DNA of 64,000 nt from Sphingomonas sp. PAMC26645 (GCF_004795835.1 NZ_CP039249.1:2579001-2643000), one strand, 5' to 3'. Shown: positions 34,537-44,313, counted from the stretch's first letter. Notes: generated from the sequence alone by a model not told the origin. Numbers and translations: made by a program.

Positions 34537-36048
34537 TTGGCACTGAACGGACAACTACCGGCGCTCGCACGGACCGGTATCGACGGGCTCGACGACATTC
34601 TGAATGGGGGGCTGACACCGGACCGAATGTACCTTGTCGAGGGTACGCCCGGCACGGGCAAGACGACGCTCGGGCTCGGCTTCCTGCTCGCCGGCGCATC
34701 GGTGGGCGAGGCGGGTCTGTATATCACGCTGGCCGAGACCGAAGTCGAGTTGCGCGCGGTGGCGCAGACGCATGGCTGGTCGCTGGACCCGCTGACGCTG
34801 TTCGAGATGGTACCGGCCGATGGCCTCGGCGAAGACCATGAACAGACGTTGCTGCATCCGAGCGAGGTCGAACTCGGCGAGACGATCCGCGACGTGATGG
34901 CGAAGGTCGATGAGCTTCGGCCCAAGCGCGTGGTGATCGACAGCCTGTCCGAACTGCGCCTGCTCGCGCAAAGCCCGATCCGCTATCGCCGCCAGATCCT
35001 CGCGCTCAAGCACTTCTTCTCGACGCGCGCCTGCACCGTGCTGTTCCTCGACGACAAGAGCGGATCGGGCAGCGATCTCCAGTTGCACAGCATCGCGCAC
35101 GGCGTGATTTCGCTCGAACAGACCTTGTCAGGGTTTGGCGCGCAACGTCGACGCCTGCACGTCGTCAAGATGCGCGGCGTTCGGTATCGCGGCGGCTATC
35201 ACGACTTCGAGATCGAGCGCGGTGGGCTGTGCGTCTACCCGCGCCTCGTCGCGTCCGAGCACGTCATGAAATATTCGGACGAGGCCGTTTCGACCGGCTC
35301 GACCGAACTCGATACGTTGTTGGGTGGCGGCCTGATTCCGGGCACCGCGACGTTGCTGACGGGGCCTGCCGGTGTCGGCAAGACGACCGCGTCGGTCCAG
35401 TCGGTGATCGCAGCGCTGGAGCGAGGCGAGCGCGCGGCGTACTTCCTGTTCGACGAGCGCTTGCCGACGTTGCTGAAGCGCAGCGCGTCGCTCGGCATGG
35501 ACCTGATGCCGTTCGTCGAGAACGGGCAGCTCGAGCTGCGGGCGATCGATCCCGCCGAGATGTCGCCAGGCGAGTTCTCCGGCGCGGTGCGGGCCGCGGT
35601 CGAGCAGCACAAGGCGAAGATCGTCGTGATCGACAGCCTCAATGCCTACCTCCAGGCGATGCCGAACGAGCAGTTCCTGATCCTGCAGATGCACGAGATG
35701 CTGACGTATCTCGGTCAGAAGGGGATCGTCAGCCTGCTGATCCTTGGCCTGCACGGGATCACCGGAGACGTTCGCTCTGACGTCGACCTCAGCTATCTGT
35801 CCGATACGATCGTCCAGCTCCGCTATTTCGAGGCGCACGGCGAGGTGCGGCAGGCGATTTCGGTCATCAAGACGCGTACCGCACGGCACGAACGCACGAT
35901 CCGGGAGTTTCAGATCGGTAGCAACGGATTGCTGGTCGGCGAGCCCCTTCGCGAATTCCAGGGCGTGTTGACCGGCGTTCCGACATTCTCGGGCGAAGGA
36001 AAGACGTTGATGGCCAGTCGGATGGGGATGCAGGACTCGCGCGTCTGA
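34537..36048 (+). CDS. KaiC-like double RecA ATPase
   Basis: A 503-residue KaiC-family protein with two RecA-type domains, Walker A motifs GTPGTGKTT (36-44) and GPAGVGKTT (276-284). The CI catalytic region reads TLAETE near residue 64-69 and CII has LFDERL near 304-309. The site matching the cyanobacterial KaiC phosphorylation pair is Ser419-Tyr420, so only the Ser is conserved. No kaiA or kaiB is nearby. The start is TTG with AGGAAGGA upstream. It is one base from the histidine kinase gene, a layout seen in other alphaproteobacteria where KaiC acts with signalling partners in stress rather than a clock. Confidence 0.88.
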   Translation: MALNGQLPALARTGIDGLDDILNGGLTPDRMYLVEGTPGTGKTTLGLGFLLAGASVGEAGLYITLAETEVELRAVAQTHGWSLDPLTLFEMVPADGLGEDHEQTLLHPSEVELGETIRDVMAKVDELRPKRVVIDSLSELRLLAQSPIRYRRQILALKHFFSTRACTVLFLDDKSGSGSDLQLHSIAHGVISLEQTLSGFGAQRRRLHVVKMRGVRYRGGYHDFEIERGGLCVYPRLVASEHVMKYSDEAVSTGSTELDTLLGGGLIPGTATLLTGPAGVGKTTASVQSVIAALERGERAAYFLFDERLPTLLKRSASLGMDLMPFVENGQLELRAIDPAEMSPGEFSGAVRAAVEQHKAKIVVIDSLNAYLQAMPNEQFLILQMHEMLTYLGQKGIVSLLILGLHGITGDVRSDVDLSYLSDTIVQLRYFEAHGEVRQAISVIKTRTARHERTIREFQIGSNGLLVGEPLREFQGVLTGVPTFSGEGKTLMASRMGMQDSRV

Positions 36049-36049
36049 C

Positions 36050-38029
36050 ATGGACGATCGCGTCCTGATCCTGGCGCCCCGCGGGCGCGATGCGGCAATC
36101 GCGTCGGACCTGCTCGGGCGGAATGACATCGTCGCCTATGTGTGCCGCGATCAGATGGACCTGATCGCCGAACTCGCCAAGGGCGCGGGCGCGGTGATGC
36201 TGACGGAGGAAGCACTCGCCACCGAGGAAGTCGCCCCGCTGGCGGAATGGGTCGCGGCGCAACCCAATTGGGCGGATATCCAGTTCGTCGTGCTGGCCAA
36301 CGGAACGCGGACGCCGCGGACGCCGCGGGCCACGCAACGCCTTACCGATCTTGGCAATGTCCTGTTGCTGGAGCGCCCGCTGCATGCCGAGGCCATGCTG
36401 GGTGCGATCCGGTCGGCGCTCACGGCGCGACGTCGGCAATATGAGTTGCGTGATGTCGCGGTGACGCTCGAACGCGCGGTGCTCGACCGGACCAGCGAGT
36501 TGCGCACCGCGCGTGAGAGCCTGGAGATCGCGCTCGAAGCTGCCGGCATGGGAAGCTGGGACATCGATCTGACGACCGGTGAGTCTCGCCGGACGCTGCG
36601 GCACGACGCGATCTATGGCTATCCGGACGGCCGGCCCGACTGGACCATGGAAACCTTCCTGAGCCATATCGACGTCAAACAACGCGGCACCATTACGCGC
36701 GCGATGACCGAGGCGACGAGAACCGGCGTGATCGACGTCGAGTACCGGATCGACGCGGCCGACGGCGCGTCACGGTGGCTGGTCGCCAAGGGGCGGGTCC
36801 AGTATGACGATGCCGGCAAGGCCGCGCGGATGACCGGCGTGGTCTCCGACGTCACCGATCGCAAGGAAGCCGACGCGCAGCTTGCGCAGGCGCAGAAGAT
36901 GGACGCGATCGGTCAGCTGACCGGCGGTGTCGCGCACGATTTCAACAATCTGCTGACCCCGATCGTCGGCAGCCTCGACCTGCTCCGCCGGCGGCACAAG
37001 GATGACGAGCGTACGCAGCGGATGATCGGCGGCGCGTTGCAGGCAGCAGAGCGCGCCGCGACGCTGACCCAGCGACTGCTCGCGTTCGCGCGGCGGCAGG
37101 CGCTGCAACCGCGCGCCGTCGATATCGGCGCGCTGATCGACGGGTTGGTCGACCTGATGCGGCGCTCGCTCGGGCCGTCGATCGCAGTGACGCTTGAGAT
37201 TCCGCGGCATTTGTCCTCGGCGCGCGTCGATCCCAACCAGCTCGAACTCGCATTGCTCAATCTGGCGATCAACGCGCGCGACGCCATGCCCGGCGGTGGC
37301 AAACTGACGCTGACCGTTAGTGAGGTCGTCGTCGACGATCGCAACATGGTCGGCCTTGCCCCGGATCGCTACGTACGGATCGCTGCGATCGATACCGGCG
37401 TTGGCATGGACCGCGCCACGCTCGCCCGCGCGACCGAGCCGTTCTTCTCCACCAAGGGCGTCGGCAAGGGCACCGGGCTGGGGCTCTCGATGGTCCACGG
37501 CCTCGCCGCGCAATCGGGCGGCACGCTCCGCCTGACGAGCGAACCCGGGTCCGGCACGACGGTCGAACTGTGGCTGCCGGCAACCGAGGAAGCGGCGACC
37601 GAGACGGTAGAGAATACCGCGGAGCCGGTCATCGCGCGGCGTGCGGCCAAGGTGTTGCTAGTGGATGACGAGGATCTGGTACGTGCGGCGACCGCCGACA
37701 TGCTGCGCGACATCGGCTATGTCGTGGTCGAGGTCCCCTCCGCCAGTCAGGCGCTGTCGGCAATCCGATCCGGCGTGGATGCGGACATCCTCGTCAGCGA
37801 TTATCTGATGCCGGGGATGACAGGTGGGCAACTCATCACCGAACTCTGGTCGTCGGGCAATCGCATCCCGGCTTTGCTGGTGACCGGCTATGCCGCGGCG
37901 GGCGAGGACGTGCCCGAGGGGGTCACCCGTCTGTCGAAGCCGTTCCGCCAGACCGATCTCGCCGCGCGGGTCGACGAACTGCTGCGCCAGTCGCCGCCGG
38001 GCCGCCCCAAGCTCCGCGCAGTCGAGTAA
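36050..38029 (+). CDS. hybrid histidine kinase (receiver-like, PAS, HisKA, HATPase, REC)
   Basis: A 659-residue sensor. Residues 1-120 resemble a receiver fold without the phospho-Asp context; a coiled coil leads to a PAS domain at about 155-275. HisKA has the phospho-accepting His296 in GGVAHDFNNLLTP. The ATPase domain has NARDAMPGGG, DTGVGMD and GTGLGLSMVHG. The C-terminal receiver has LLVDDEDLVR and the phospho-Asp in VSDYLMPGM. There is no membrane segment, so it is cytoplasmic. It starts one base after kaiC's stop, so the two are surely co-expressed. A KaiC-kinase module without KaiB is likely; the output is unknown. Confidence 0.9.
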   Translation: MDDRVLILAPRGRDAAIASDLLGRNDIVAYVCRDQMDLIAELAKGAGAVMLTEEALATEEVAPLAEWVAAQPNWADIQFVVLANGTRTPRTPRATQRLTDLGNVLLLERPLHAEAMLGAIRSALTARRRQYELRDVAVTLERAVLDRTSELRTARESLEIALEAAGMGSWDIDLTTGESRRTLRHDAIYGYPDGRPDWTMETFLSHIDVKQRGTITRAMTEATRTGVIDVEYRIDAADGASRWLVAKGRVQYDDAGKAARMTGVVSDVTDRKEADAQLAQAQKMDAIGQLTGGVAHDFNNLLTPIVGSLDLLRRRHKDDERTQRMIGGALQAAERAATLTQRLLAFARRQALQPRAVDIGALIDGLVDLMRRSLGPSIAVTLEIPRHLSSARVDPNQLELALLNLAINARDAMPGGGKLTLTVSEVVVDDRNMVGLAPDRYVRIAAIDTGVGMDRATLARATEPFFSTKGVGKGTGLGLSMVHGLAAQSGGTLRLTSEPGSGTTVELWLPATEEAATETVENTAEPVIARRAAKVLLVDDEDLVRAATADMLRDIGYVVVEVPSASQALSAIRSGVDADILVSDYLMPGMTGGQLITELWSSGNRIPALLVTGYAAAGEDVPEGVTRLSKPFRQTDLAARVDELLRQSPPGRPKLRAVE

Positions 38030-38063
38030 GATCGGACCGGGGGAACGCCACCCGGTCCGATCT
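38029..38063. terminator. perfect 13-bp hairpin between convergent genes
   Basis: AGATCGGACCGGG (38029-38041) pairs with CCCGGTCCGATCT (38051-38063) around a 9-base loop, starting at the kinase stop codon. It is the only structure between the kinase and the convergent TonB receptor, so a bidirectional terminator is likely, although no strong U tract is present. Confidence 0.65.
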
Positions 38064-38074
38064 CCTGTCGGACT

Positions 38075-40483
38075 TTAGAAGCCCTTCTTCAACGATACGA
38101 AGAACTGGCGTGGTGCGCCGGCGAGCAGCGTCTGGTTGTCGCCGCTGGCGGTGAAGCCGTTCGACCCGATCGTAGAAATATACTTCTTGTTGGTAAGGTT
38201 GGTGACGTTGCCCTCGATCGCGACACCGTGGAGCGCGCCATCGCCTTCGAAGCGGTAGCCGATGCTGGCATCGACCAGCACGCGGCTCGGCACCGACTGG
38301 TCGTTGAGGTAGGTGAAGTAGCGCTTGCTCATGTAATCCGCGCCGACCCGGCCGGTGAAGCCCGACTGTTCGAGCACGATCTCGCCCTTGACCATGTGCT
38401 TGGGCGTATCGACGACGGTGTCGCCCTTGCGGACCTGGACCGAGCCGGAAGCGTCGGTGACCGTGTCCTGATACTCGGCGTTGGTGTAGGAATAGCTCGC
38501 GAACAGCGAGAGCGGGCGGAACACGCGGTAATTGGCGGAGACTTCGGCGCCATACGTGCGCACGCTGCCCGCGTTGTTGAGCGTCGGCGCGTTGCCGAGG
38601 ATGCCGACACCGTTCGCAAAAGCGAGCAGGCGGTTCGAGAAGTCGACATAATAGCCGACCGCCGAAGCCTGGAACGGTCCGCTGTGGAGGCGGACGCCGC
38701 CCTCCGCGGTCTTCGAGCGCTCGGGCTTGAGGCGGCCGCGGACGGCGTTGAAGCCGGCCTGCGTCGCCGCGAACGGTCCGGTCGTCGCCGATGACACGAA
38801 CGCCCGCATGTTCTCGGTATAGTCGGCAAACACTTCCGCCGCCGGGGTCAGCTTGAACAGGATACCGGCCTGTGGCTGGAACCAGTCCTTGGCCGAGATA
38901 CGGCCGACCGAGAGCGGCGAGCTCGTATCGGGCAGCATCGTCGCGCTGTTGACGACATACGCGCCCTTCCACCCGGCGTTGACGATCAGGCGGTCGTTCA
39001 TGAGCTTCAGCGTGTCCTCGACATGATACTGCATCGTATCGGTGCCGTATTTGCCGTCCCACTGCGTCGCGTACGAGTTCTTCTGGAACTTCAGCACGTC
39101 GCGGTTGGGCTCCGCGCTGTCCGTCATGCCGTAGAAACGCCGCGCCTGCGTGAAGGTGTTGGTTTCCAGCCAGCCACCGATCTCGAAGGTGTTCGCGCCG
39201 GTCTCATAGGCGATGTTGCTGAGCGCTCCACCGCGTTTGATGCTGTACTCCGTCGTGCGGAAGCCGAGCGGGCTCGGCGCCGTAATCGCGCTGCCGTCCT
39301 GGTTCAGCGCGCCGGCCGGGGTAGGCGAATACGGCGTGATCCACGACCCCTGGCCCTTGTTGTTATGATAGTAGCCGGTCGTGGTCATGGTCAGCTCGGG
39401 CGTCAGGTTCGCGTCCAACGTGACGCCGCCGAGGTAATCGCGCCGGACGCCACCTGCATCGAAATACGCATCGTCGACCGTGCCAAACCCGGTCGGGAAG
39501 GTCGTGCCGGTGCCGGCCCACGGCGCGACGAAGCCAATCGACGAACCGTTGTTCGCCTTCGTATACGTCGCGAGCGCACCCTGGTTCTGGTACGTTTTCG
39601 CGATCTGCAGCGCGAGCGGATAGTTGTCGGCGATGTTGTCGTTACGCAGGCCGCGACGACGGATGATGTCGTAGCTGAGATCCTGGTAGTCCTGCTCGCG
39701 ACGATCGGAGAAGTTCAGGAACGCGGACAGGCTGCCGAACGCACCCAGATCCTTGACGATCTTGCCGTTCGCCTGATGCTGGCGCTGGACGCCGTCGCCC
39801 TTCCACTTGTCGGTGGTGAGGTAGCCGTAGCTGAGATAGCCCTTCAGCCCACCGCCGAGATCGCCGCTGTCGATACGCGCATAGCCGCGGTACGTGCTGT
39901 CGGAGCCATAGGTGCCGCCGCCGGTAACGTTCGCGGTGTCGCGCGGCTTGTCGCTGAAGAACTGGATCGTGCCGCCGAGATTGCTGGTCGATGCGGTGCC
40001 GAGCGCACCGGCGCCCTGTGCGACTTCGGTGCGGGCGACGTTCTCGGAGATGATCGCGCGGCTGATGTGCAGGCCGTTGACGTTGCCATAGCTCATGTCG
40101 CCGAGCGGCACGCCGTCGAGCGTGAAGCCGAGCTGGTTCTGGTTGAACCCGCGCAGCGAGATGCGGACCGCCCATTCATACGCGCCGAACGGGTCGGATG
40201 CCTGGAAATTGACGCCGGGAAGCTTTTCGATCGCCTTCAACGGGCTCGAACCGGGGGTGAGGCGCGCGAGATCGACGGCGCTGACGCTCTGCACCTGGCG
40301 GCTCTGGCCGAAGCCGAGCACGACGATGTCGGACGACGTCTCGGGCGCCGGATCGGCTTGGACTTCTGCCGGCGCAGCTACCGGGGTTTCCGGTGCGGAC
40401 TCCGGGGCGGCCTGGGCAAACGCGGCAGGCGTGGCGAGCGCCGCGAGTGCGACACCGGCGAAAAGCGACGATATGGTCTGCAT
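38075..40483 (-). CDS. TonB-dependent outer-membrane receptor
   Basis: An 802-residue receptor with a signal peptide (cleavage near AAFAQA, residue 25), an acidic Ala/Pro/Glu linker (to about residue 50) and plug elements including DIVVLGFGQSRQVQSVSAVD, RISLRGFNQNQLGFTLDGVP and QGAGALGTASTSNLGG. The barrel ends in LKKGF with terminal Phe. The plug lacks an obvious clue to the ligand. It stands alone, between the kinase (convergent) and the catabolic operon (same direction, 204-base gap with a repeat), so no pathway can be assigned. Confidence 0.88.
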   Translation of the reverse strand: MQTISSLFAGVALAALATPAAFAQAAPESAPETPVAAPAEVQADPAPETSSDIVVLGFGQSRQVQSVSAVDLARLTPGSSPLKAIEKLPGVNFQASDPFGAYEWAVRISLRGFNQNQLGFTLDGVPLGDMSYGNVNGLHISRAIISENVARTEVAQGAGALGTASTSNLGGTIQFFSDKPRDTANVTGGGTYGSDSTYRGYARIDSGDLGGGLKGYLSYGYLTTDKWKGDGVQRQHQANGKIVKDLGAFGSLSAFLNFSDRREQDYQDLSYDIIRRRGLRNDNIADNYPLALQIAKTYQNQGALATYTKANNGSSIGFVAPWAGTGTTFPTGFGTVDDAYFDAGGVRRDYLGGVTLDANLTPELTMTTTGYYHNNKGQGSWITPYSPTPAGALNQDGSAITAPSPLGFRTTEYSIKRGGALSNIAYETGANTFEIGGWLETNTFTQARRFYGMTDSAEPNRDVLKFQKNSYATQWDGKYGTDTMQYHVEDTLKLMNDRLIVNAGWKGAYVVNSATMLPDTSSPLSVGRISAKDWFQPQAGILFKLTPAAEVFADYTENMRAFVSSATTGPFAATQAGFNAVRGRLKPERSKTAEGGVRLHSGPFQASAVGYYVDFSNRLLAFANGVGILGNAPTLNNAGSVRTYGAEVSANYRVFRPLSLFASYSYTNAEYQDTVTDASGSVQVRKGDTVVDTPKHMVKGEIVLEQSGFTGRVGADYMSKRYFTYLNDQSVPSRVLVDASIGYRFEGDGALHGVAIEGNVTNLTNKKYISTIGSNGFTASGDNQTLLAGAPRQFFVSLKKGF

Positions 40484-40602
40484 GATGTCCCCTGAAGCGC
40501 GACGGCGCTCAGCGGCCCTTTGCCGATCGACGTGACGCGTCGGCGACAGATCGAAGACGATTTCGAGACGGTCGGCGATATTGTTACGGTAGTGACCCGA
40601 AT

Positions 40603-40668
40603 GCCTCTCCTAACGGGAGAGAGAAGGGGCCCGCGGCTACTTTGCCGTGGGAAGGGTGAGGGCACTTA
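40603..40668. repeat. half copy of the GGGTGAGGGCAC repeat
   Basis: CCTCTCC...GGGAGAG hairpin followed by GGAAGGGTGAGGGCAC, matching the left half of the repeat at 5665-5796. It lies downstream of the aldehyde dehydrogenase gene and upstream of the TonB receptor start, both minus strand. Confidence 0.65.
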
Positions 40669-40686
40669 TGATAATCATGCCTGCAT

Positions 40687-42105
40687 TCACCCCCGCATCA
40701 TCCCCGCGATTGTCTTCGCCGCCGCCGCACCATAAGGAGGCTTAAGCCCGGCAAGCTTGGCCACATCGAGCTTCGATTGCTTGTAGACAGCCCGCGCATG
40801 GCTGAACGTGCGGAAGCCGTCGATACCGTGATACGCGCCCATCCCCGACGGCCCGCTGCCGCCGAAGGGAAGGTCCTCCATCGAGACGTGGAAGATCACG
40901 TCGTCGAGCGTCACGCCGCCCGAAATCGTCCGGTCCATCACGCGGCGGCGCTCGGTGTCATCGGTGCCGAAATAATAGAGCGCGAGCGGCCGGTCGCGGC
41001 GGTTCACCTGCGCGATCGCGTCGTCGATGCCATCGTAGCGGCGGATTGGCAGGACCGGGCCGAAGATCTCCTCCTGCATCACGATCATGTCGTCGGTCGC
41101 GTCGCGGACGATGTGCAGCGGCATCTTCCGCGAGTTGGCGGCGCCGAAATCCTCGTTGGCGGGGTTCACGACCTCGACCGTCGCGCCCTTCGCACGGGCG
41201 TCGGCGATCCAGTCGGTAAGCCGCTGGTGGTGACGATCATTCACGACCGACGTGTAGTCGGCGTTGGCAAGCAGCGTTGGGTACATCGCACTGGCCGCCG
41301 CCTTGATGCCGTCGACGACCTGCGCCTCGTTTGCGGAGGGCACGAGCAGGTAATCGGGCGCGAGGCAAATTTGCCCCGCGTTCATCATCTTGCCGAGCGT
41401 GACGCGTTCGGTCGCCCGCGCGATATCCGCCAATGCGCCAAGAATGACGGGCGACTTGCCACCGAGTTCCAGCGTGACGGGCGTAAGATTATCGGCGGCA
41501 GCGTGGAGGATGTGGCGACCGATCGCAGTCGCACCGGTGAAGATCAAATGGTCGAACGGCAGCGCGGCGAACGTCTTCCCGACATCCGCACCGCCCGAGA
41601 TGACGGCGAATTCGTCCAGCGCGAAATACTTCGGCACGAGGTCCTCGAACAGTGCGGCCGTCGCGGGCGTATACTCACTCGTCTTCGCCATCGCGCGATT
41701 GCCCGCGGCGAACACGCCTGCGAGCGGCGCCATCAGGAGATTAACCGGAAAATTCCACGGAGCGATGATGCCGATGACACCCTTGGGCTGATATTCGACC
41801 CACGCCCTCGCCCCGAGCAGCCCCAGTGGAAACTGGACCGCGCGCCGCTCCCGCCGCAACCACCGATCGAGATGCTTCGCGGCATGCGCGATGGGCGCAA
41901 GCGAAGCGCCGATATCGGTGATCATAGTCTGCTCGCGGCTACGGTGTCCGAAATCCTCCGATACCGCGTCGCAGAACGCCGCAGCATTATCCCGCACCAT
42001 CGCCGCCGCACGCTTGAGCCGGTCGAGGCGCACCGCTCTGGTGACGGGCAGCTCGTCCATAAACGCATCGCGCTGGCCAGCGAGGATAGTCTGCATATCG
42101 GTCAT
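40687..42105 (-). CDS. coniferyl-aldehyde dehydrogenase-like aldehyde dehydrogenase
   Basis: A 472-residue NAD(P)-dependent aldehyde dehydrogenase. The general base Glu213 is in VTLELGGKSP and the nucleophile Cys247 in NAGQICLAPDYLL, whose APDY extension marks the coniferyl/hexadecenal aldehyde dehydrogenase subgroup. It would oxidise an aldehyde from the GMC oxidoreductase or a fatty aldehyde to the acid for CoA activation. GAAGGA precedes the ATG at 42105; a longer reading lies inside the quinone oxidoreductase. It is last in a six-gene operon, 10 bases after the preceding gene. Confidence 0.88.
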   Translation of the reverse strand: MTDMQTILAGQRDAFMDELPVTRAVRLDRLKRAAAMVRDNAAAFCDAVSEDFGHRSREQTMITDIGASLAPIAHAAKHLDRWLRRERRAVQFPLGLLGARAWVEYQPKGVIGIIAPWNFPVNLLMAPLAGVFAAGNRAMAKTSEYTPATAALFEDLVPKYFALDEFAVISGGADVGKTFAALPFDHLIFTGATAIGRHILHAAADNLTPVTLELGGKSPVILGALADIARATERVTLGKMMNAGQICLAPDYLLVPSANEAQVVDGIKAAASAMYPTLLANADYTSVVNDRHHQRLTDWIADARAKGATVEVVNPANEDFGAANSRKMPLHIVRDATDDMIVMQEEIFGPVLPIRRYDGIDDAIAQVNRRDRPLALYYFGTDDTERRRVMDRTISGGVTLDDVIFHVSMEDLPFGGSGPSGMGAYHGIDGFRTFSHARAVYKQSKLDVAKLAGLKPPYGAAAAKTIAGMMRG

Positions 42106-42115
42106 TGGCGGTCCT

Positions 42116-43084
42116 TCAAGGCACGAGCACGATCTTACCGACATGCGTGGCGGTTGCCATTGCGGCAAAGGCATTCCGCCAATCGGCCAGGCGGTAGATG
42201 GCATGGACGCGGGGGCGGAGGCGACCTTCGCCTGCCATCGCCCATATCGCATCGAGGTTCTCTGTACCGAGCCGCGGGAAGCGGCGGGCGTGTTCACCGG
42301 CGCGTACGCCGATGACGGCAAAACCCTTGATCAACGCGATGTTGGTCGGGAACGTCGCGATCCGGCCCGAGACGAACCCGACGACCATCAGGCGTCCGCC
42401 GAATGCGATGCAGCGGGTCGACTCGTCGAATACGTCGCCACCCACGGGATCGACGACGATATCCGCGCCCCCGCCGGTCAGGTCGCGCACCGCGTCGCGA
42501 AAGCCGGGCGCGGGCAGGGTGGCGACGGCCGTGTAGGTGTCGGCGACGACCCGCAACTTTTCCAGCGAGCGCGACGTGGCGATTACGCGCGCACCCAGGG
42601 CTTGCGCGAGATCGACCGCGGCAAGCCCGACCCCGCCGGTAGCACCGTGGACCAAAACCCAGTCGTCGGTCGCAAGTGCGCCCAGACGGACGAGCGCCAC
42701 ATAGGCGGTCAGGGAGGCGACGCCGATCGAGGCTGCCATCGCATAGTCTAGGCGCGGGGGAATGAGGCGGGCGGCGCTGGCATCGCACGCGACGATCTCG
42801 GCGAACGCGGCGAGCCTCGTGCCGCACACCACCCGGTCACCGGGAGCGAAACCGCTAGCTGCATCGGCCTCGATCACGTCGCCCGCGACTTCCATGCCCG
42901 GCACGAACGGGAGCGGCGGTTTCAGCTGATACTCGCCGCGCGTCATCAGCAAGTCCGGATAGTTGAGCGAAGTCGCACGCATGCGCACGAGCAACTGGCC
43001 CGGCGCCCGCATCGGCTCTGCGACGTCGTCGAGCGCTACGCCCGACAGGTCCGCCGCCAGCGCCGAGACGCGTACCGCTTTCAA
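42116..43084 (-). CDS. NADPH:quinone oxidoreductase-like MDR protein
   Basis: A 322-residue zinc-free medium-chain dehydrogenase/reductase. LPFVPGMEVAGDVIEAD, the Rossmann motif VHGATGGVGLAAVDLA and DIVVDPVGGDVFDE are typical of quinone oxidoreductase/enoyl reductase types. It may reduce an enone or enoyl-CoA intermediate in the pathway. It starts at TTG inside the stop of the acyl-CoA dehydrogenase gene (TTGA). The precise substrate is open. Confidence 0.85.
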   Translation of the reverse strand: MKAVRVSALAADLSGVALDDVAEPMRAPGQLLVRMRATSLNYPDLLMTRGEYQLKPPLPFVPGMEVAGDVIEADAASGFAPGDRVVCGTRLAAFAEIVACDASAARLIPPRLDYAMAASIGVASLTAYVALVRLGALATDDWVLVHGATGGVGLAAVDLAQALGARVIATSRSLEKLRVVADTYTAVATLPAPGFRDAVRDLTGGGADIVVDPVGGDVFDESTRCIAFGGRLMVVGFVSGRIATFPTNIALIKGFAVIGVRAGEHARRFPRLGTENLDAIWAMAGEGRLRPRVHAIYRLADWRNAFAAMATATHVGKIVLVP

Positions 43085-44301
43085 GCCCCCACCGGCAAAT
43101 CCCGGAACGCCTGGTCCTTGTCGACGCGGATTTCACCGGGGAGGCCGAGGACGCGTTCGGCGATGATGTTCTTGAGGATCTCGTCGGTGCCGCCGGCGAT
43201 CCGCAAACCCGGCGCCCACATCGTCGCGGCGTGGAACGCGCCTTTAAGCGGGGTCAGCGCGGGGTCGGATATGATGCCGTATTGATCGCCCGCCTCGACC
43301 GCGGTGTTGCCGATCGCCTGCAACTGGTTGGCGGCGACGATCTTGCCGATCGAGCTTTCGGGACCGGGGACCTGACCCTTCGACAGCGCGGTGATCGTCC
43401 GCATCCGAGTGTTGCGCAGGCCTTCGGATTGCACCCACCAGTCGGCGAGCGTCTGGCGAAACGCGGTGTCCTTCAGCAGCGGACCGTCTGCGCCGTTGGC
43501 CTGGGCGGCGAAGGCGAGAATATCCTCGGGGCCGACGCCGCCGCTCGTGCCGATCGCGAGGCGTTCGTTCATCAGTGTGAAGAGCGCGACTTTCCAGCCG
43601 CCGTCTACGGGGCCTAGGCGTTGCGCGTCGGCAATCCGGACGTCCTCGAACCAGACCTCGTTGAAGCTCGATCCGCCGGACATCTGGTGGATCGGGCGGA
43701 TCTCGATCCCCGGCGCCTTGAGGTCGAGCCAGAACATCGTCAGCCCCTGGTGCTTCGGCACGTCGGGGTTGGTGCGGACCAGGACGATGCCATAGTCGCT
43801 GTAATGCGCGCCCGAGGTCCAGACCTTCTGGCCGTTGATCACCCAGTCGTCGCTGCCGTCGGCATTTTTGGCGCGCACCGCACGCGCACGGATCGCGGCG
43901 ACGTCGGAGCCGCCGGCGGGTTCGGAGAAGAGCTGCGACCAGATCTCGTCACCGCGCACCGCGGGGCCGACGAAGCGGTGCTTGGTCGCGTCGTCGGCAT
44001 AGGCCATCACGGTCGGCACGCACATGCCGAGCCCGATCGTGAAATAGCTGCCGTCGACCGCATGCTTCGCCTCTTCCTGGCCGAAAATGACGCTTTCGAT
44101 CGGGGTGCCGCCGCCGCCGCCCCATTCCTGCGGCCAGGTGATGCACGCATAACCGCCGGCCGCTTTCCGCGCTTGCCACGCCTTAGCCCTGGTCATGTCG
44201 TCGGGGTAATGGCCGGCGTCATGTTCGGCGATGTGCGCGTAGAGCCACGCGCGCGCCGCGGCGCGATAAGTGGCTTCGGCGTCGCTGTCCTTGAAGTCCA
44301 T
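43081..44301 (-). CDS. acyl-CoA dehydrogenase, large partner of a probable heteromeric pair
   Basis: A 406-residue FAD acyl-CoA dehydrogenase. FAD/substrate segments LFSEPAGGSDVAAIRARA and VINGQKVWTSGAHYSDYG are clear. At the usual catalytic position it reads AGGTDEIL rather than YEGT-type sequence, so the common Glu is absent. In steroid-degrading actinobacteria, paired dehydrogenases (FadE28/29-like) act as alpha2beta2 with split active sites. This gene is 12 bases from a second, shorter dehydrogenase gene and overlaps the oxidoreductase, which fits such a pair. The substrate probably has a branched or ring-bearing acyl group. Confidence 0.85.
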   Translation of the reverse strand: MDFKDSDAEATYRAAARAWLYAHIAEHDAGHYPDDMTRAKAWQARKAAGGYACITWPQEWGGGGGTPIESVIFGQEEAKHAVDGSYFTIGLGMCVPTVMAYADDATKHRFVGPAVRGDEIWSQLFSEPAGGSDVAAIRARAVRAKNADGSDDWVINGQKVWTSGAHYSDYGIVLVRTNPDVPKHQGLTMFWLDLKAPGIEIRPIHQMSGGSSFNEVWFEDVRIADAQRLGPVDGGWKVALFTLMNERLAIGTSGGVGPEDILAFAAQANGADGPLLKDTAFRQTLADWWVQSEGLRNTRMRTITALSKGQVPGPESSIGKIVAANQLQAIGNTAVEAGDQYGIISDPALTPLKGAFHAATMWAPGLRIAGGTDEILKNIIAERVLGLPGEIRVDKDQAFRDLPVGA

Positions 44302-44313
44302 GTGCTGCTCCGA

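Noticed and set aside
39023..42315. Long plus-strand ORFs (39023-40495 and 40777-42315)
   Set aside because: Antisense to the TonB receptor and the aldehyde dehydrogenase; no recognised motifs.
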